From positions 930,001-994,000 of the forward strand of contig NZ_CP152375.1 of assembly GCF_051132615.1 (NCBI RefSeq): 64,000 nt of DNA. Direction: 5' to 3'. Positions 43,378-52,402 of the stretch are shown piece after piece (within the stretch, counting starts at the first letter, position 1; each line of letters starts with the position of its first letter). The notes beneath the pieces were generated by a model. That model worked only from the letters and a program-made list of their open reading frames with translations, was not told where the DNA came from and did not search any database. This DNA is from G051132615 sp051132615. Its GTDB lineage: Bacteria > Pseudomonadota > Gammaproteobacteria > Burkholderiales > Neisseriaceae. A program made the translations under genes and the position numbers.

Positions 43378-44118
43378 TTATTTTTTTAGTTCATCTGCTA
43401 ATTGTTGTGCCTGTGCAAAATCAATACTGCCTTCATAAATAGCACGCCCTGTTATCGCACCTGTTACCCCTTGATCCTCAACGACAACCAACGCACGAAT
43501 ATCGTCCAGATTGGTTAACCCGCCAGAAGCAATGATTGGCAACCCTGTACCTTGAGCCAATTTAACTGTTGCATCAATATTTATACCACTCATCATGCCA
43601 TCGCGCCCGATATCGGTATAAATAATGCTGTTAATGCCATCGTCAGCAAAACGTTTACCCAAGTCAATCACATTATGTTCAGTCACTTTTGCCCAACCAT
43701 CAATAGCAACCATACCTTCTTTAGCGTCAAGCCCAACAATAATGTGTTTAGGAAACGCTTTACAGGCTTCTCGCACAAAAAGAGGGTCTTTTACTGCTGC
43801 CGTACCGATAATGACATCCGTTAAACCTATTTCTAAATAAGCTTCTATGATGTCTAAATCACGGATACCGCCACCTAATTGAACAGGAATGCTGCTGCCA
43901 ACGGTATTCAAAATCTCTTTGATGATTTCATAGTTTTTGGGTTTACCCGCAAAAGCACCATCTAAATCAACCAAATGTAATCTTCTTGCTCCTTGTTTGA
44001 CCCAATGTTCTGCCATTTGAGCAGGTGAATCAGAAAAAACCGTTGCTTCTTCCATTAAACCTTGTTTTAAACGAACGCATTTACCTTCTTTTAAATCAAT
44101 TGCAGGGATCAGTAACAT
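43378..44118 (-). CDS. hisA: ProFAR isomerase HisA
   Basis: 246-residue TIM barrel that isomerises the aminoaldose ProFAR to PRFAR in histidine synthesis. MLLIPAIDLKEGKCVRLKQG holds the catalytic Asp, VQLGGGIRD and IASGGLTN the two phosphate loops, and YTDIGRDGMMSG the second Asp. Normal length. Confidence 0.97.
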   Translation of the reverse strand: MLLIPAIDLKEGKCVRLKQGLMEEATVFSDSPAQMAEHWVKQGARRLHLVDLDGAFAGKPKNYEIIKEILNTVGSSIPVQLGGGIRDLDIIEAYLEIGLTDVIIGTAAVKDPLFVREACKAFPKHIIVGLDAKEGMVAIDGWAKVTEHNVIDLGKRFADDGINSIIYTDIGRDGMMSGINIDATVKLAQGTGLPIIASGGLTNLDDIRALVVVEDQGVTGAITGRAIYEGSIDFAQAQQLADELKK

Positions 44119-44201
44119 AATAAAATTTCTTTTCTTCGTTAAATTTAAATGGCGATAAAAGTCATTTCACCACACTTAATAAACTAAACTTCAAATAAGG
44201 C

Positions 44202-44846
44202 TTAACTTTGCCCATCCCAATCTAAAAAATTAGCCATTAATTGCAAACCAGCTTGATGGCTTTTTTCTGGATGAAACTGCGTGGCAAAGACATTGTCTCG
44301 TCCAATCACACAGGCAAACTCATGTGGATATTCGCTTGTGGCCAAAACGATGCTTTGATCTTCTGGCGCAAAATAATAGCTATGAACAAAATAAAAACGG
44401 CTGTCCTGAGCAATATTTTTAAACAATGGGTGTGCTTTTGTCTGATGTACATTATTCCAGCCCATATGGGGCACTTTAAGCTTTTGCCCACTTTCATCTA
44501 AAAGCGGCTGCTCAAATCGTTTAACAACGCCCTCACACCAACCTAAACTTTTGGTCTGTCCTTCTTCGCTCATGGCAAAAAGTAACTGTGCGCCCACACA
44601 AATACCAAAAAAAGGCTTTATTTGTAAGCTACTTAAAATAGCCTCACCCAACCCATATTCGTGTAAAGATTTCATGCAATCAGGCATTGCCCCTTGTCCA
44701 GGAAAAATCACTTTATCCGCAGCCAAGATTTCTTGAGGATCACTTGTAATAAAAATCTGTGCTTGCTGGGTTTGGTTGGCATATTGGGCAGATTTTAAAA
44801 CCGAATGTAAATTGCCCATGCCATAATCAACAATCGCTACTTTCAT
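44202..44846 (-). CDS. hisH: Imidazole glycerol phosphate synthase, glutaminase subunit HisH
   Basis: 214 residues, class I glutamine amidotransferase. Nucleophile Cys in FFGICVGAQLLF (about residue 85) and the His-Glu pair in TQFHPEKS. It supplies ammonia to HisF. The ATG overlaps the hisB stop (ATGA). A gap of 83 bases without a visible hairpin separates it from hisA. Confidence 0.96.
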   Translation of the reverse strand: MKVAIVDYGMGNLHSVLKSAQYANQTQQAQIFITSDPQEILAADKVIFPGQGAMPDCMKSLHEYGLGEAILSSLQIKPFFGICVGAQLLFAMSEEGQTKSLGWCEGVVKRFEQPLLDESGQKLKVPHMGWNNVHQTKAHPLFKNIAQDSRFYFVHSYYFAPEDQSIVLATSEYPHEFACVIGRDNVFATQFHPEKSHQAGLQLMANFLDWDGQS

Positions 44847-45436
44847 GCTGTTAAGGTTCCTTTGGTTGACGGCATCATGCCGGCCATACGATCATCAAAC
44901 TCAATGGCCATACGTAATGCCCGACCAAAGGCTTTAAATACTGTTTCAGCTTGGTGGTGGGCATTTTCCCCACGTAGATTATCAATATGTAAAGTCAACA
45001 TACCATGATTGACCAACCCATGAAAAAACTCACTGAATAAATCCACATCAAACTGACCAATCATGGCTCGAGTAAAAGGTATGTTATAAATCAACCCAGG
45101 ACGACCAGACAAATCCAACACAACCCTACTTAATGCTTCATCCAAAGGGACATAAGAGTGACCATAGCGACGAATGCCTTGCTTGTTGCCTAAGGCTTTA
45201 TTGAGTGCTTGCCCAAGGGTAATGCCAATATCTTCAACAGTATGATGCGCATCAATGTGTAAATCGCCCACAGCTTTAATGGACAAATCAATTAAACCAT
45301 GTCGGCAAATCTGATCAAGCATATGTTCTAAAAAAGGCACACCTGTATCAAACTGTCCAATACCTGTGCCATCTAAATTAAGAGTCACACTGATTTTTGT
45401 TTCGCTCGTGTCGCGAGTTACACTGACTTGACGCAT
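44843..45436 (-). CDS. hisB: Imidazoleglycerol-phosphate dehydratase HisB (monofunctional)
   Basis: 197 residues. Manganese-binding motifs EHMLDQICRHG, DAHHTVEDIGI and NAHHQAETVFKAFGRAL are all present. There is no N-terminal histidinol-phosphatase domain as in the bifunctional enterobacterial HisB; the monofunctional form is usual in betaproteobacteria and many gammaproteobacteria. Two bases after the hisC stop. Confidence 0.97.
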   Translation of the reverse strand: MRQVSVTRDTSETKISVTLNLDGTGIGQFDTGVPFLEHMLDQICRHGLIDLSIKAVGDLHIDAHHTVEDIGITLGQALNKALGNKQGIRRYGHSYVPLDEALSRVVLDLSGRPGLIYNIPFTRAMIGQFDVDLFSEFFHGLVNHGMLTLHIDNLRGENAHHQAETVFKAFGRALRMAIEFDDRMAGMMPSTKGTLTA

Positions 45437-45438
45437 AA

Positions 45439-46506
45439 TTAACTTTCAAAAAATTGGCTAATCACATCTAACACAGCCTGATTTTCTTCAGGCTTCCCTA
45501 CGGTAAAACGAAGACAATGATCTAATAATGGATGTACCCCATGCAACAATTTGACCAAAATCATATTGTTTTTTAAGGCTTCAAATAAAGCAGGCGCATT
45601 CGGTACTCTAACCGTTAAAAAGTTTGCTTCTGAGGCAAACAAAGTAATTTGATCATATGCTTTTAACGCTGTACGCATACGCTCACGCTCATCCATGATT
45701 TTTTTTGCCTGCTCTTCAAAGGACTGCTTATAGTGCAAAGCAAATTTTGCAACTGTGATGCTCAACTGATTCATATTATAGGGCGGGCGCACTTTGTCAA
45801 GTTCACTGATGATTTCAGGGCAACCTGCACCATATCCAACCCGAATACCAGCAAAACCGACTTTTGATAATGTGCGCAACACCACTAAATTGGGTAAACT
45901 TCCTGCCAAATCCATAAAGCTGTCAGAAGCAAAAGCCTGATAAGCTTCATCAACCACCACCAACCCTGGTGCTGCCTCAATTATTTTTAAAACGTCTTCT
46001 CGTTCGAATCTAGGCCCTGTTGGGTTATTTGGATACGCGATAAACACAACAGATGGCTGCTCTTTTTTAATAGCAGCCAATGTATTTTCTAAATTCAAAC
46101 TAAAATCTTCATTTAACGGCACGCCAACATAACGTACCTTACTGAATAACGCATTTATTTTATACATCACAAATGAAGGCTCTACACTTAAAACCACTGC
46201 ATCAGGTTTGGCGATTGCCTGCATAATAATGGTGATTAATTCATCTGAGCCATTGCCTAAAATAATATGCGCATTTTGGGGAATATCAAAGGCTTCGCGT
46301 AAATCATCTTTTAAACCATGACCATTTGGATCTGGATAACGGTTCAAAGGCGCTTGCGCCAAGGCTTTGCTTAGTTCAGCAATCAACTCGTCTGAATAAG
46401 TATACGGGTTTTCCATTGCATCAAGTTTAATGTACCCTTCCGATGACGGAACTGGATATGCTTTCATCGCCTTAATTTCAGGTCGAATAATATTGGTAAT
46501 GTCCAT
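45439..46506 (-). CDS. hisC: Histidinol-phosphate aminotransferase HisC
   Basis: 355 residues, PLP fold-type I. The Schiff-base Lys is in LRTLSKVGFAGIRVGYG; other marks are LGNGSDELI, YPNNPTGP and VVDEAYQAF. First gene of hisC-hisB-hisH-hisA-orf-hisF. No histidine-rich leader peptide or attenuator is visible in the 160 bases upstream, which hold the ahcY terminator. hisG, hisD, hisI and hisE are not in the window. Confidence 0.96.
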   Translation of the reverse strand: MDITNIIRPEIKAMKAYPVPSSEGYIKLDAMENPYTYSDELIAELSKALAQAPLNRYPDPNGHGLKDDLREAFDIPQNAHIILGNGSDELITIIMQAIAKPDAVVLSVEPSFVMYKINALFSKVRYVGVPLNEDFSLNLENTLAAIKKEQPSVVFIAYPNNPTGPRFEREDVLKIIEAAPGLVVVDEAYQAFASDSFMDLAGSLPNLVVLRTLSKVGFAGIRVGYGAGCPEIISELDKVRPPYNMNQLSITVAKFALHYKQSFEEQAKKIMDERERMRTALKAYDQITLFASEANFLTVRVPNAPALFEALKNNMILVKLLHGVHPLLDHCLRFTVGKPEENQAVLDVISQFFES

Positions 46507-46627
46507 AACTTTCCTCTTTTCTTTGTGTCACGTTTTTAATAGTCATCTTGAGTATACAAGATGTGAATTTAGGTCACATTGAGTCAGTCAAGCATTAAGA
46601 GTCACAACACTTTTGATCGTGTTATCT

Positions 46628-46653
46628 ATTCAGGCAGCTCACACTGCCTGAAT
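46628..46653 (-). terminator. Hairpin terminator of ahcY
   Basis: ATTCAGGCAG (46628-46637) and CTGCCTGAAT (46644-46653) make a perfect 10-bp stem with loop CTCACA, 13 bases after the ahcY stop. The stem is not followed by a long U-run on the minus strand. Confidence 0.7.
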
Positions 46654-46666
46654 GAAAGATGAGCTT

Positions 46667-48058
46667 TTAATAGCGGTAGTGATTTGGCTTATATGGGCCT
46701 TCTTTTGGCACACCAATATATTTAGCCTGAGTATCACTGAGTGTGGTTAATTTAGCACCAATTCTACCTAAATGTAAACGGGCAACCATCTCATCTAGAT
46801 GTTTGGGTAAAATATATACTTTATTTTCATATTTTTGCCCATCAACATAAAGCTCCATTTGCCCTAATACTTGATTGGTAAAGCTGTTACTCATCACAAA
46901 GCTAGGATGCCCAGTTGCGCAACCTAAGTTAACCAAACGACCTTCTGCTAATAGGATAATGCGTTTGCCATCAGGGAAAATAATATGGTCAACCTGAGGT
47001 TTGATGTTTTCCCATGTATATTGACGTAAAGAAGCCACCTCAATTTCACTGTCAAAGTGACCAATATTACAAACAATAGCCTGATCTTTCATGGCCTTCA
47101 TATGGTCGTGATGAATCACATTAACGTTTCCAGTACAGGTCACAAAAATATCACCTTGGCTGGCTACTTCATCCATTAACACAACACGGTAACCTTCCAT
47201 TGCTGCTTGTAATGCACAAATAGGGTCAATTTCAGTCACCCAAACAGTGGCACCTAAACCACGTAAACTTTGTGCACATCCTTTACCTACATCACCATAG
47301 CCGATCACAATGGCAATTTTTCCAGCGATCATTACGTCAGTTGCACGTTTAATCCCATCAACCAAACTTTCACGACAACCATATAAGTTATCGAATTTAG
47401 ATTTTGTCACTGAATCATTGACATTAATAGCAGGGAAAGGCAATGAATTGGTTTGCTCCATATGGTATAAACGATGAACCCCCGTAGTGGTTTCCTCTGT
47501 CACCCCTTTAATATGTTGCAAACGTTTTGAATACCATTGATTGTCTTGTGCTAAATAGCGTTTAATCGCAGCAAAAAAAGCCACTTCTTCTTCATTAGAC
47601 GGATGATCCAATACTGAAATATCTTTTTCGGCTTTAGATCCTAGAGTCAATAAGGCAGTAGCATCCCCACCATCATCTAAAATCATATTGGCAAACTTGC
47701 CTTCTGGCCAATTGAAAATTTGATGTGCGTATTCCCAATAGTCTTCTAAGCTTTCACCTTTATAAGCAAAAGTAGGAATACCTGCCTCTACCATTGCTGC
47801 TGCTGCATGGTCTTGTGTCGAAAAAATATTACATGATGCCCAACGAAGCTCAGCCCCTAAAGCAACCAGTGTTTCCATCAACACGGCTGTTTGAATGGTC
47901 ATGTGTAAAGAACCGGCAATGCGCGCACCGCTTAAAGGTTTACTTGTACCATATTGTTGACGTAATGCCATAAGCCCAGGCATTTCTGTTTCAGCAATAT
48001 TCAGCTCTTTACGACCCCATGATGCCAAAGATAAATCGGCTATTTTATAATCAATCAC
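46667..48058 (-). CDS. ahcY: S-adenosylhomocysteine hydrolase (adenosylhomocysteinase)
   Basis: 463 residues. It splits SAH to homocysteine and adenosine in the activated methyl cycle. NAD site VIGYGDVGKGCAQSLRGLGA near residue 250; CNIFSTQDHAAAAM, NVNDSVTKSKFDNLYG and NIGHFDSEI (active-site residues), and the C-terminal KYIGVPKEGPYKPNHYRY of the family. The start is GTG with GGAG upstream. A SAH riboswitch lies 50 bases before it, so expression should rise when SAH builds up. Confidence 0.97.
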   Translation of the reverse strand: MIDYKIADLSLASWGRKELNIAETEMPGLMALRQQYGTSKPLSGARIAGSLHMTIQTAVLMETLVALGAELRWASCNIFSTQDHAAAAMVEAGIPTFAYKGESLEDYWEYAHQIFNWPEGKFANMILDDGGDATALLTLGSKAEKDISVLDHPSNEEEVAFFAAIKRYLAQDNQWYSKRLQHIKGVTEETTTGVHRLYHMEQTNSLPFPAINVNDSVTKSKFDNLYGCRESLVDGIKRATDVMIAGKIAIVIGYGDVGKGCAQSLRGLGATVWVTEIDPICALQAAMEGYRVVLMDEVASQGDIFVTCTGNVNVIHHDHMKAMKDQAIVCNIGHFDSEIEVASLRQYTWENIKPQVDHIIFPDGKRIILLAEGRLVNLGCATGHPSFVMSNSFTNQVLGQMELYVDGQKYENKVYILPKHLDEMVARLHLGRIGAKLTTLSDTQAKYIGVPKEGPYKPNHYRY

Positions 48059-48107
48059 TATTCACTACTCCAAAGAAAATAAGCTTATTTTATATGCTTA
48101 TTATATA

Positions 48108-48168
48108 GATGAGTGCCGTTTTAAAGCGAGCCTCAGAGGAAAAAGTCCCTTGCAGCACCCCTCGCGCA
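48108..48168 (-). ncRNA. SAH riboswitch upstream of ahcY
   Basis: On the minus strand the leader reads GCGAGGGGTGCTGCAAGGGA, then an irregular loop, then GAGGCTCGC and AACGGCACTCATC. This matches the SAH riboswitch layout: GAGG-G-GUGCUGCAA pairs with CGGCAC-CUC across the motif, and CGAG.. with GGCUCG in the inner pseudoknot region. Compared with the common GCGCU/GGCGC pair, the GUGCU/GGCAC here is a compensated change, which supports a real fold. It ends 50 bases before the GTG start of ahcY. SAH binding would turn expression on. Confidence 0.85.
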
Positions 48169-48342
48169 GAATTTAGGCAAAATTATAACTTAACCCCTGT
48201 TCATGAAACAGTATTTATTTTCAAAAACCAGACATAAAGCAAAATTTTAAACAAAATAAAGCCCTATTACCCAAAACGATTTGCTTATTTGATATACCGT
48301 TGTCAAAATAAACAAACGAATATATTACATGGATGCTTATTT

Positions 48343-49401
48343 ATGAAAACATTGAAAAAATACTTACTTTATTTTTGCGTAACTTTATTACTTGTATCTT
48401 GTGGGCAATCACCTGATGGTAGCAGCTACTCAAAAGCAACCTATACAGAGGCAGCAGTAGAAGCATCTGCACCTCCTGCTGACATCGTTGAATATGAAGA
48501 AGCTGCTGCATCTGAAGAACCCCAAACGAATGACGCCAATCAAAATACACCAGACACAAAAACCCAGCTGACTTCAGGCATATTGGCGCAACAGCTTATG
48601 CGCCCTTTTATCTTAACCGCCAATATGCATTTTCAAACAAAAGATGTGTACCAAACAGCCATTGCCATTGAAAATTTGGCCTATGGCTTGGGTGGTTTTG
48701 TGCTGAAAAATGAAATCAACAACACAAAAACAGGCATAAACAGAATCCCTCAAGATGATCAAACCATTATTCAAACCACCCGCTACATCACCAAAGGACA
48801 ATTGATTATTAGGGTACCCACTGCCAAAACACAAGAGTTTTTACGTAAGTTAGAACCTTATATTGATTATTTAGAAGAACGAAATTTTTCAGCACAAGAT
48901 GCAACTTTTGATTTTTTACGGGCAAAACTTGCCTATCAACGTGCACAAGAAACCCAACAAGACTTGGGTAGTGCAATCAAACAAACCAAAAACATTGATA
49001 AAGTTGAGGCCATTAGCAACCAACATCAGGCAAAACAACTACGTGACGAAGCGGTGATTCAACAATCGACTTTTAAAGACCAAACCGAATTCAGTACCAT
49101 TCATTTATCAATAGAGCAAGCAGAAAAAGTGCACAAAAGTACACTAGAAAATACCGATAAATTGCTGAAACAACATCAACCTAAATTTTCATTCGAAGTA
49201 AAAGAGGCTTTATACACTGGCTGGATGATTGTCATTGCAGTTGTGCTGTTTTTCATCACGATCTGGCCAATCACAATCGGTGCACTTGTCATTGGTTTTA
49301 TCTTTTTAAAACGCTATAAAAAAAGCCAGAAGAAAGTAAAAACTGAAACAACTGCTAAGCTCAACAAAGAATCAGACATTGAACCAGAAAAAAATGATTA
49401 A
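48343..49401 (+). CDS. DUF4349 lipoprotein with C-terminal membrane helix
   Basis: 352 residues from the ATG at 48343, chosen because it opens the signal MKTLKKYLLYFCVTLLLVSC (lipobox LVSC, C20); a longer reading from 48289 adds an unlikely leader. An acidic low-complexity stretch (residues 25-75) leads into the DUF4349 region: FILTANMHFQTKDVY, GGFVLKNEIN, RYITKGQLIIRVPTAKTQEF and SAQDATFDFLRAKLAYQRAQE with a coiled-coil stretch. A helix near 293-320 and a basic tail finish it. Function unknown; related proteins are envelope-bound. Confidence 0.75.
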   Translation: MKTLKKYLLYFCVTLLLVSCGQSPDGSSYSKATYTEAAVEASAPPADIVEYEEAAASEEPQTNDANQNTPDTKTQLTSGILAQQLMRPFILTANMHFQTKDVYQTAIAIENLAYGLGGFVLKNEINNTKTGINRIPQDDQTIIQTTRYITKGQLIIRVPTAKTQEFLRKLEPYIDYLEERNFSAQDATFDFLRAKLAYQRAQETQQDLGSAIKQTKNIDKVEAISNQHQAKQLRDEAVIQQSTFKDQTEFSTIHLSIEQAEKVHKSTLENTDKLLKQHQPKFSFEVKEALYTGWMIVIAVVLFFITIWPITIGALVIGFIFLKRYKKSQKKVKTETTAKLNKESDIEPEKND

Positions 49402-49433
49402 TGGTTTAATCGTCATCCCAAACTTAAGTTTAT

Positions 49434-49458
49434 AAAGCTGCTTTCATCAAGCAGCTTT
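49434..49458 (+). terminator. Rho-independent terminator after the DUF4349 gene
   Basis: AAAGCTGCTT and AAGCAGCTTT form a perfect 10-bp stem with loop TCATC. It sits between the converging DUF4349 and DUF2931 genes. Confidence 0.75.
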
Positions 49459-49520
49459 ATATTTCAATAAAGGTCACTTCAACTTGAACGTTACTAGGCA
49501 TAATAAAAAATTAAGATAAA

Positions 49521-50348
49521 TTAACGTGAATAAGTTTGAGCATCATATAGATTTAAAGAATATGGCATCTGCCCTGTATTAATACGCCTTGTTTCACCAT
49601 CCTTATCGGTTGTGCCTCGATAAATCACACCATCTTCCCGCTCAATGACATACTCAAAATCAACAGTAGGCTTATCGAAAGCAGACAAAACAAACATTTC
49701 ATCTAAATATGGCAATTCATTTTTTTGTTTCATTTCTTGAACCAATCGTTTTCGATTTTTATGTTGACTGACTTCTGGTAAAGACGAAACAAATTTAGAC
49801 CATTTCATATTTGTTTTATTTGCAGACCAATGGGGACTAACTTGTACTTGTTGTTTTTCACTAACCAACCATAAAACCACTTGCCCTTTTGGTTTAATGG
49901 TGACAAGAAAACTGGAATAATGGGGCATTTTTCTCAGTCTGAAATTTTGATCTTCAGGTTCTTTTGGATTAATAAGATTAGAAATTTTTTCTTTTGGCAA
50001 AGTAAAATCCCCTTCCCAAAATTGATTCTTCTCAACAGAAAACCACCGTATTTTTAAAGCATCTGGTATCATATTTATGTTTGAAATCGGTATTGTTTTT
50101 ATATTTTCCGTACTGTCTATATTCCCTGTTCCATCCCAACCACCAAAATATAATAGTGGTTTGCCCTGTTTATCCATAAAATACGATTGGGTACGCTCTA
50201 TAATTAAACCAGCCGTTCCTGGCGGTTCAATAATGACAGAAAAATAAACAGGGTCTTTCTTGTCTTTTTCTTGAATCATGTCTGCCGAACAAATTAATGG
50301 GACCACTAACAAATGAACAGCCAGCACAATCAATTGAATCTTCTTCAT
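49521..50348 (-). CDS. DUF2931 family exported protein
   Basis: 275 residues with a signal peptide (residues 1-22, LLVVPLICSA). The core MIPDALKIRWFSVEKNQFWEG and FTLPKEKISNLI matches DUF2931, a family of periplasmic or lipoprotein-type proteins without set function, some near secreted-toxin loci. The C-terminal 100 residues are an extra beta-rich part (VDFEYVIEREDGVIYRG). It lies 2 kb from the lipase module but on its own transcript; a link is only a guess. Confidence 0.65.
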   Translation of the reverse strand: MKKIQLIVLAVHLLVVPLICSADMIQEKDKKDPVYFSVIIEPPGTAGLIIERTQSYFMDKQGKPLLYFGGWDGTGNIDSTENIKTIPISNINMIPDALKIRWFSVEKNQFWEGDFTLPKEKISNLINPKEPEDQNFRLRKMPHYSSFLVTIKPKGQVVLWLVSEKQQVQVSPHWSANKTNMKWSKFVSSLPEVSQHKNRKRLVQEMKQKNELPYLDEMFVLSAFDKPTVDFEYVIEREDGVIYRGTTDKDGETRRINTGQMPYSLNLYDAQTYSR

Positions 50349-50445
50349 TTAGTTTATTTAACACCACAAAAAATATATTTTATAAAATGAGCATACATCA
50401 CGGATACTACTATGTTTAAGCATGATGTCAAGCTAAGGGGTATGA

Positions 50446-50479
50446 TCAAAAAATAACCAATCTCAAAAAATAACCAATC
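50446..50479. repeat. Perfect 17-bp tandem repeat, two copies
   Basis: TCAAAAAATAACCAATC occurs at 50446-50462 and again at 50463-50479. It lies between the divergent DUF2931 and RarD-type genes. May be two regulator sites or slippage. Confidence 0.6.
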
Positions 50480-50625
50480 TAAAAATTCTCATATTAGCAT
50501 TTTGATACAATTAAAATATTTACAAAATTAATAGCATAAAACATGCTTTCATTAATGATGATAACAAAGTGACAGTATGATTAATATTTAACCCTTCCTA
50601 GTTGTATATACTTCCTATAAAATTT

Positions 50626-51561
50626 ATGTCTCACTCTCTAAAAACAAACGATACTATGAACACCCAAACTGACCATCAAGCCAATAAAAAGACCAAAGAA
50701 GGGCTTGTTTTTGCGCTATTAGCTTATTGTATCTGGGGAATTTCCCCAATATTTTTTAAATTGCTTGAAGCCATTAACACCTATGAAATTATTGCACAAA
50801 GAGCAATTTGGTCTTTAATGTTTTTGGTCCTCTTAATTACCTTTACACATAGCTGGGGCAACATTAAAACAATTTGTACCCGCCCCAAAACATTGGCTGT
50901 ATTATTTTTAACCTCCATTTTAATTGGCTGTAACTGGACAATTTATATATGGGCCATTAACCATGGACATATGCTTGATGCCAGCTTGGGCTATTTCATC
51001 TCCCCTTTAAGCAGCATTTTATTGGCATTTATTTTTTTAAAAGAGCGGTTTCGATTAAGGCAATGGTGTGCCATTTTATTGGTTATTTTAGGCATCACTA
51101 TTCAACTTTGGCGTTTTGGTACCATTCCTCTGGTTGGTTTGGGTGTTGCTTTTAGTTTCAGCTTTTATGGTTTAGCACGCAAAAAAATTGGGGTAGATGC
51201 GCAATCAGGATTATTTTTTGAAACTTTACTGCTTATGCCAGTTGCTATTATCTATTTGCTCTTTTTCACTCACACCCCTCATAACGCTATTATTGGTTAT
51301 CCATTAAACACGCAACTACTTTTAATTACAGCAGGTGCTGTAACCACGATTCCCTTGCTGTTTTTTAATGCAGCAGCCATTCGGATGAAATTATCTACGT
51401 TGGGATTGATACAATATGTCAGCCCCACATTGGTTTTTTCTTTAGCCATATTTATGTATCATGAACCCATCAATATGGATATATTGATCACATTTTGCTT
51501 TATCTGGGTTGCTTTACTGATTTTTATTGTCGATTCATTTATACATGAACGAAGGGGTTAA
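50626..51561 (+). CDS. rarD: RarD-type EamA/DMT permease
   Basis: About 311 residues, ten membrane helices. KEGLVFALLAYCIWGISPIF, RAIWSLMFLVLLI, NWTIYIWAINHGHMLDASLGYFISPL (quoted in part) and YVSPTLVFSLAIF match the RarD subfamily of drug/metabolite transporters (chloramphenicol-sensitive protein by name). Substrate unknown. The start is uncertain: ATG 50626 and ATG 50656 are both in frame and neither has a clear ribosome site; the conserved part begins after residue 25. The next gene follows after 26 bases. Confidence 0.85.
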   Translation: MSHSLKTNDTMNTQTDHQANKKTKEGLVFALLAYCIWGISPIFFKLLEAINTYEIIAQRAIWSLMFLVLLITFTHSWGNIKTICTRPKTLAVLFLTSILIGCNWTIYIWAINHGHMLDASLGYFISPLSSILLAFIFLKERFRLRQWCAILLVILGITIQLWRFGTIPLVGLGVAFSFSFYGLARKKIGVDAQSGLFFETLLLMPVAIIYLLFFTHTPHNAIIGYPLNTQLLLITAGAVTTIPLLFFNAAAIRMKLSTLGLIQYVSPTLVFSLAIFMYHEPINMDILITFCFIWVALLIFIVDSFIHERRG

Positions 51562-51587
51562 TCTGATTTTTCTATAGGAATCATTAT

Positions 51588-52352
51588 ATGAAGAAACAAA
51601 TTTATTTATTGACTTGTTTGCTGACGCTATTTAGCCAAGTTTCTTATGCGCGAAGTTGGGCACAAATTCAAGAAACAGGCCTCATTAAAATAGGGGTTCC
51701 TGCTGACTATGCGCCCCTGGCTTTTTATAGTCCAGAAGGACAATTGGTCGGTTATGATATAGATATGGCCAATCAATTAGGCCATGCATTAAACTTGAAA
51801 GTTGAATTTATCCAAACCAGCTGGCCAACTTTATCTGAAGACCTGCTAGCAGATAAATTTGATGTTGCCATGGGGGGTGTGACTGCAACAGAAAAAAGGG
51901 CACAACAATTTGCTTTATCTAACCCTGTTGTCAAAAATGGGAAAGTAGCTTTAGCCAATTGTAATCAAGCTAAAAAATATCCTACCTTAAAAACAATAGA
52001 TCAATCTAATGTCCGTGTGATTGTGAATCCTGGTGGCACCAATCAAAGCTATGTAGATCAGCACATTAAACAGGCACATGTTATCCGTACTCAAGACAAT
52101 TTTGCTAACTTACAAGGGCTACGGGATCAAACAGCCGATATTATGTTTACTGATTTAATTGAGGCAGATTACTATCAAGTTAAAGAGCCGGGTATTTTAT
52201 GTTTGGCAACCCCTGAAGTTTTAGACGGTACAGCCAGCCATAAAGTGTATATGTTGTCTAAGGATAATACTGATCTTTTAAGGCAAATCAACCAATGGCT
52301 AAGAGGCCCAACCAAGTCTAATTTGGCCAAGAAATGGCAATTATCTGAGTAA
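51588..52352 (+). CDS. pheC: Periplasmic cyclohexadienyl dehydratase-like protein (PheC type)
   Basis: 254 residues with signal peptide (1-21, cut after VSYA). The fold is that of family-3 solute-binding proteins, but details match PheC rather than an ABC receptor: TSWPTLSEDL, VIVNPGGTNQSYVDQHI, TADIMFTDLIEADYY (catalytic Glu) and a late ILCLAT. PheC turns prephenate or arogenate into phenylpyruvate or phenylalanine in the periplasm. No ABC permease or ATPase is adjacent, which supports an enzyme. An orphan binding protein remains possible. AGGAA precedes the ATG. Confidence 0.78.
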   Translation: MKKQIYLLTCLLTLFSQVSYARSWAQIQETGLIKIGVPADYAPLAFYSPEGQLVGYDIDMANQLGHALNLKVEFIQTSWPTLSEDLLADKFDVAMGGVTATEKRAQQFALSNPVVKNGKVALANCNQAKKYPTLKTIDQSNVRVIVNPGGTNQSYVDQHIKQAHVIRTQDNFANLQGLRDQTADIMFTDLIEADYYQVKEPGILCLATPEVLDGTASHKVYMLSKDNTDLLRQINQWLRGPTKSNLAKKWQLSE

Positions 52353-52402
52353 TTAAATATTAATAAGGGGGAGTAATACCCCCTCAATATCGCACTGAAC
52401 CA

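Noticed and set aside
46507..46627. Histidine attenuator or leader peptide before hisC
   Set aside because: No run of His codons and no competing hairpins apart from the ahcY terminator.
46628..46653. CTGCCTGAA within the ahcY terminator resembles a Neisseriaceae DNA uptake sequence
   Set aside because: Only one other copy of this 9-mer was noticed (inside lnt, near 1006); a working uptake sequence should occur about once per kilobase.
52367..52383. GGGGG/CCCCC hairpin between the pheC-like and coiled-coil genes
   Set aside because: A five-base stem with no U-run; could be a weak bidirectional terminator but is below the level I would annotate.
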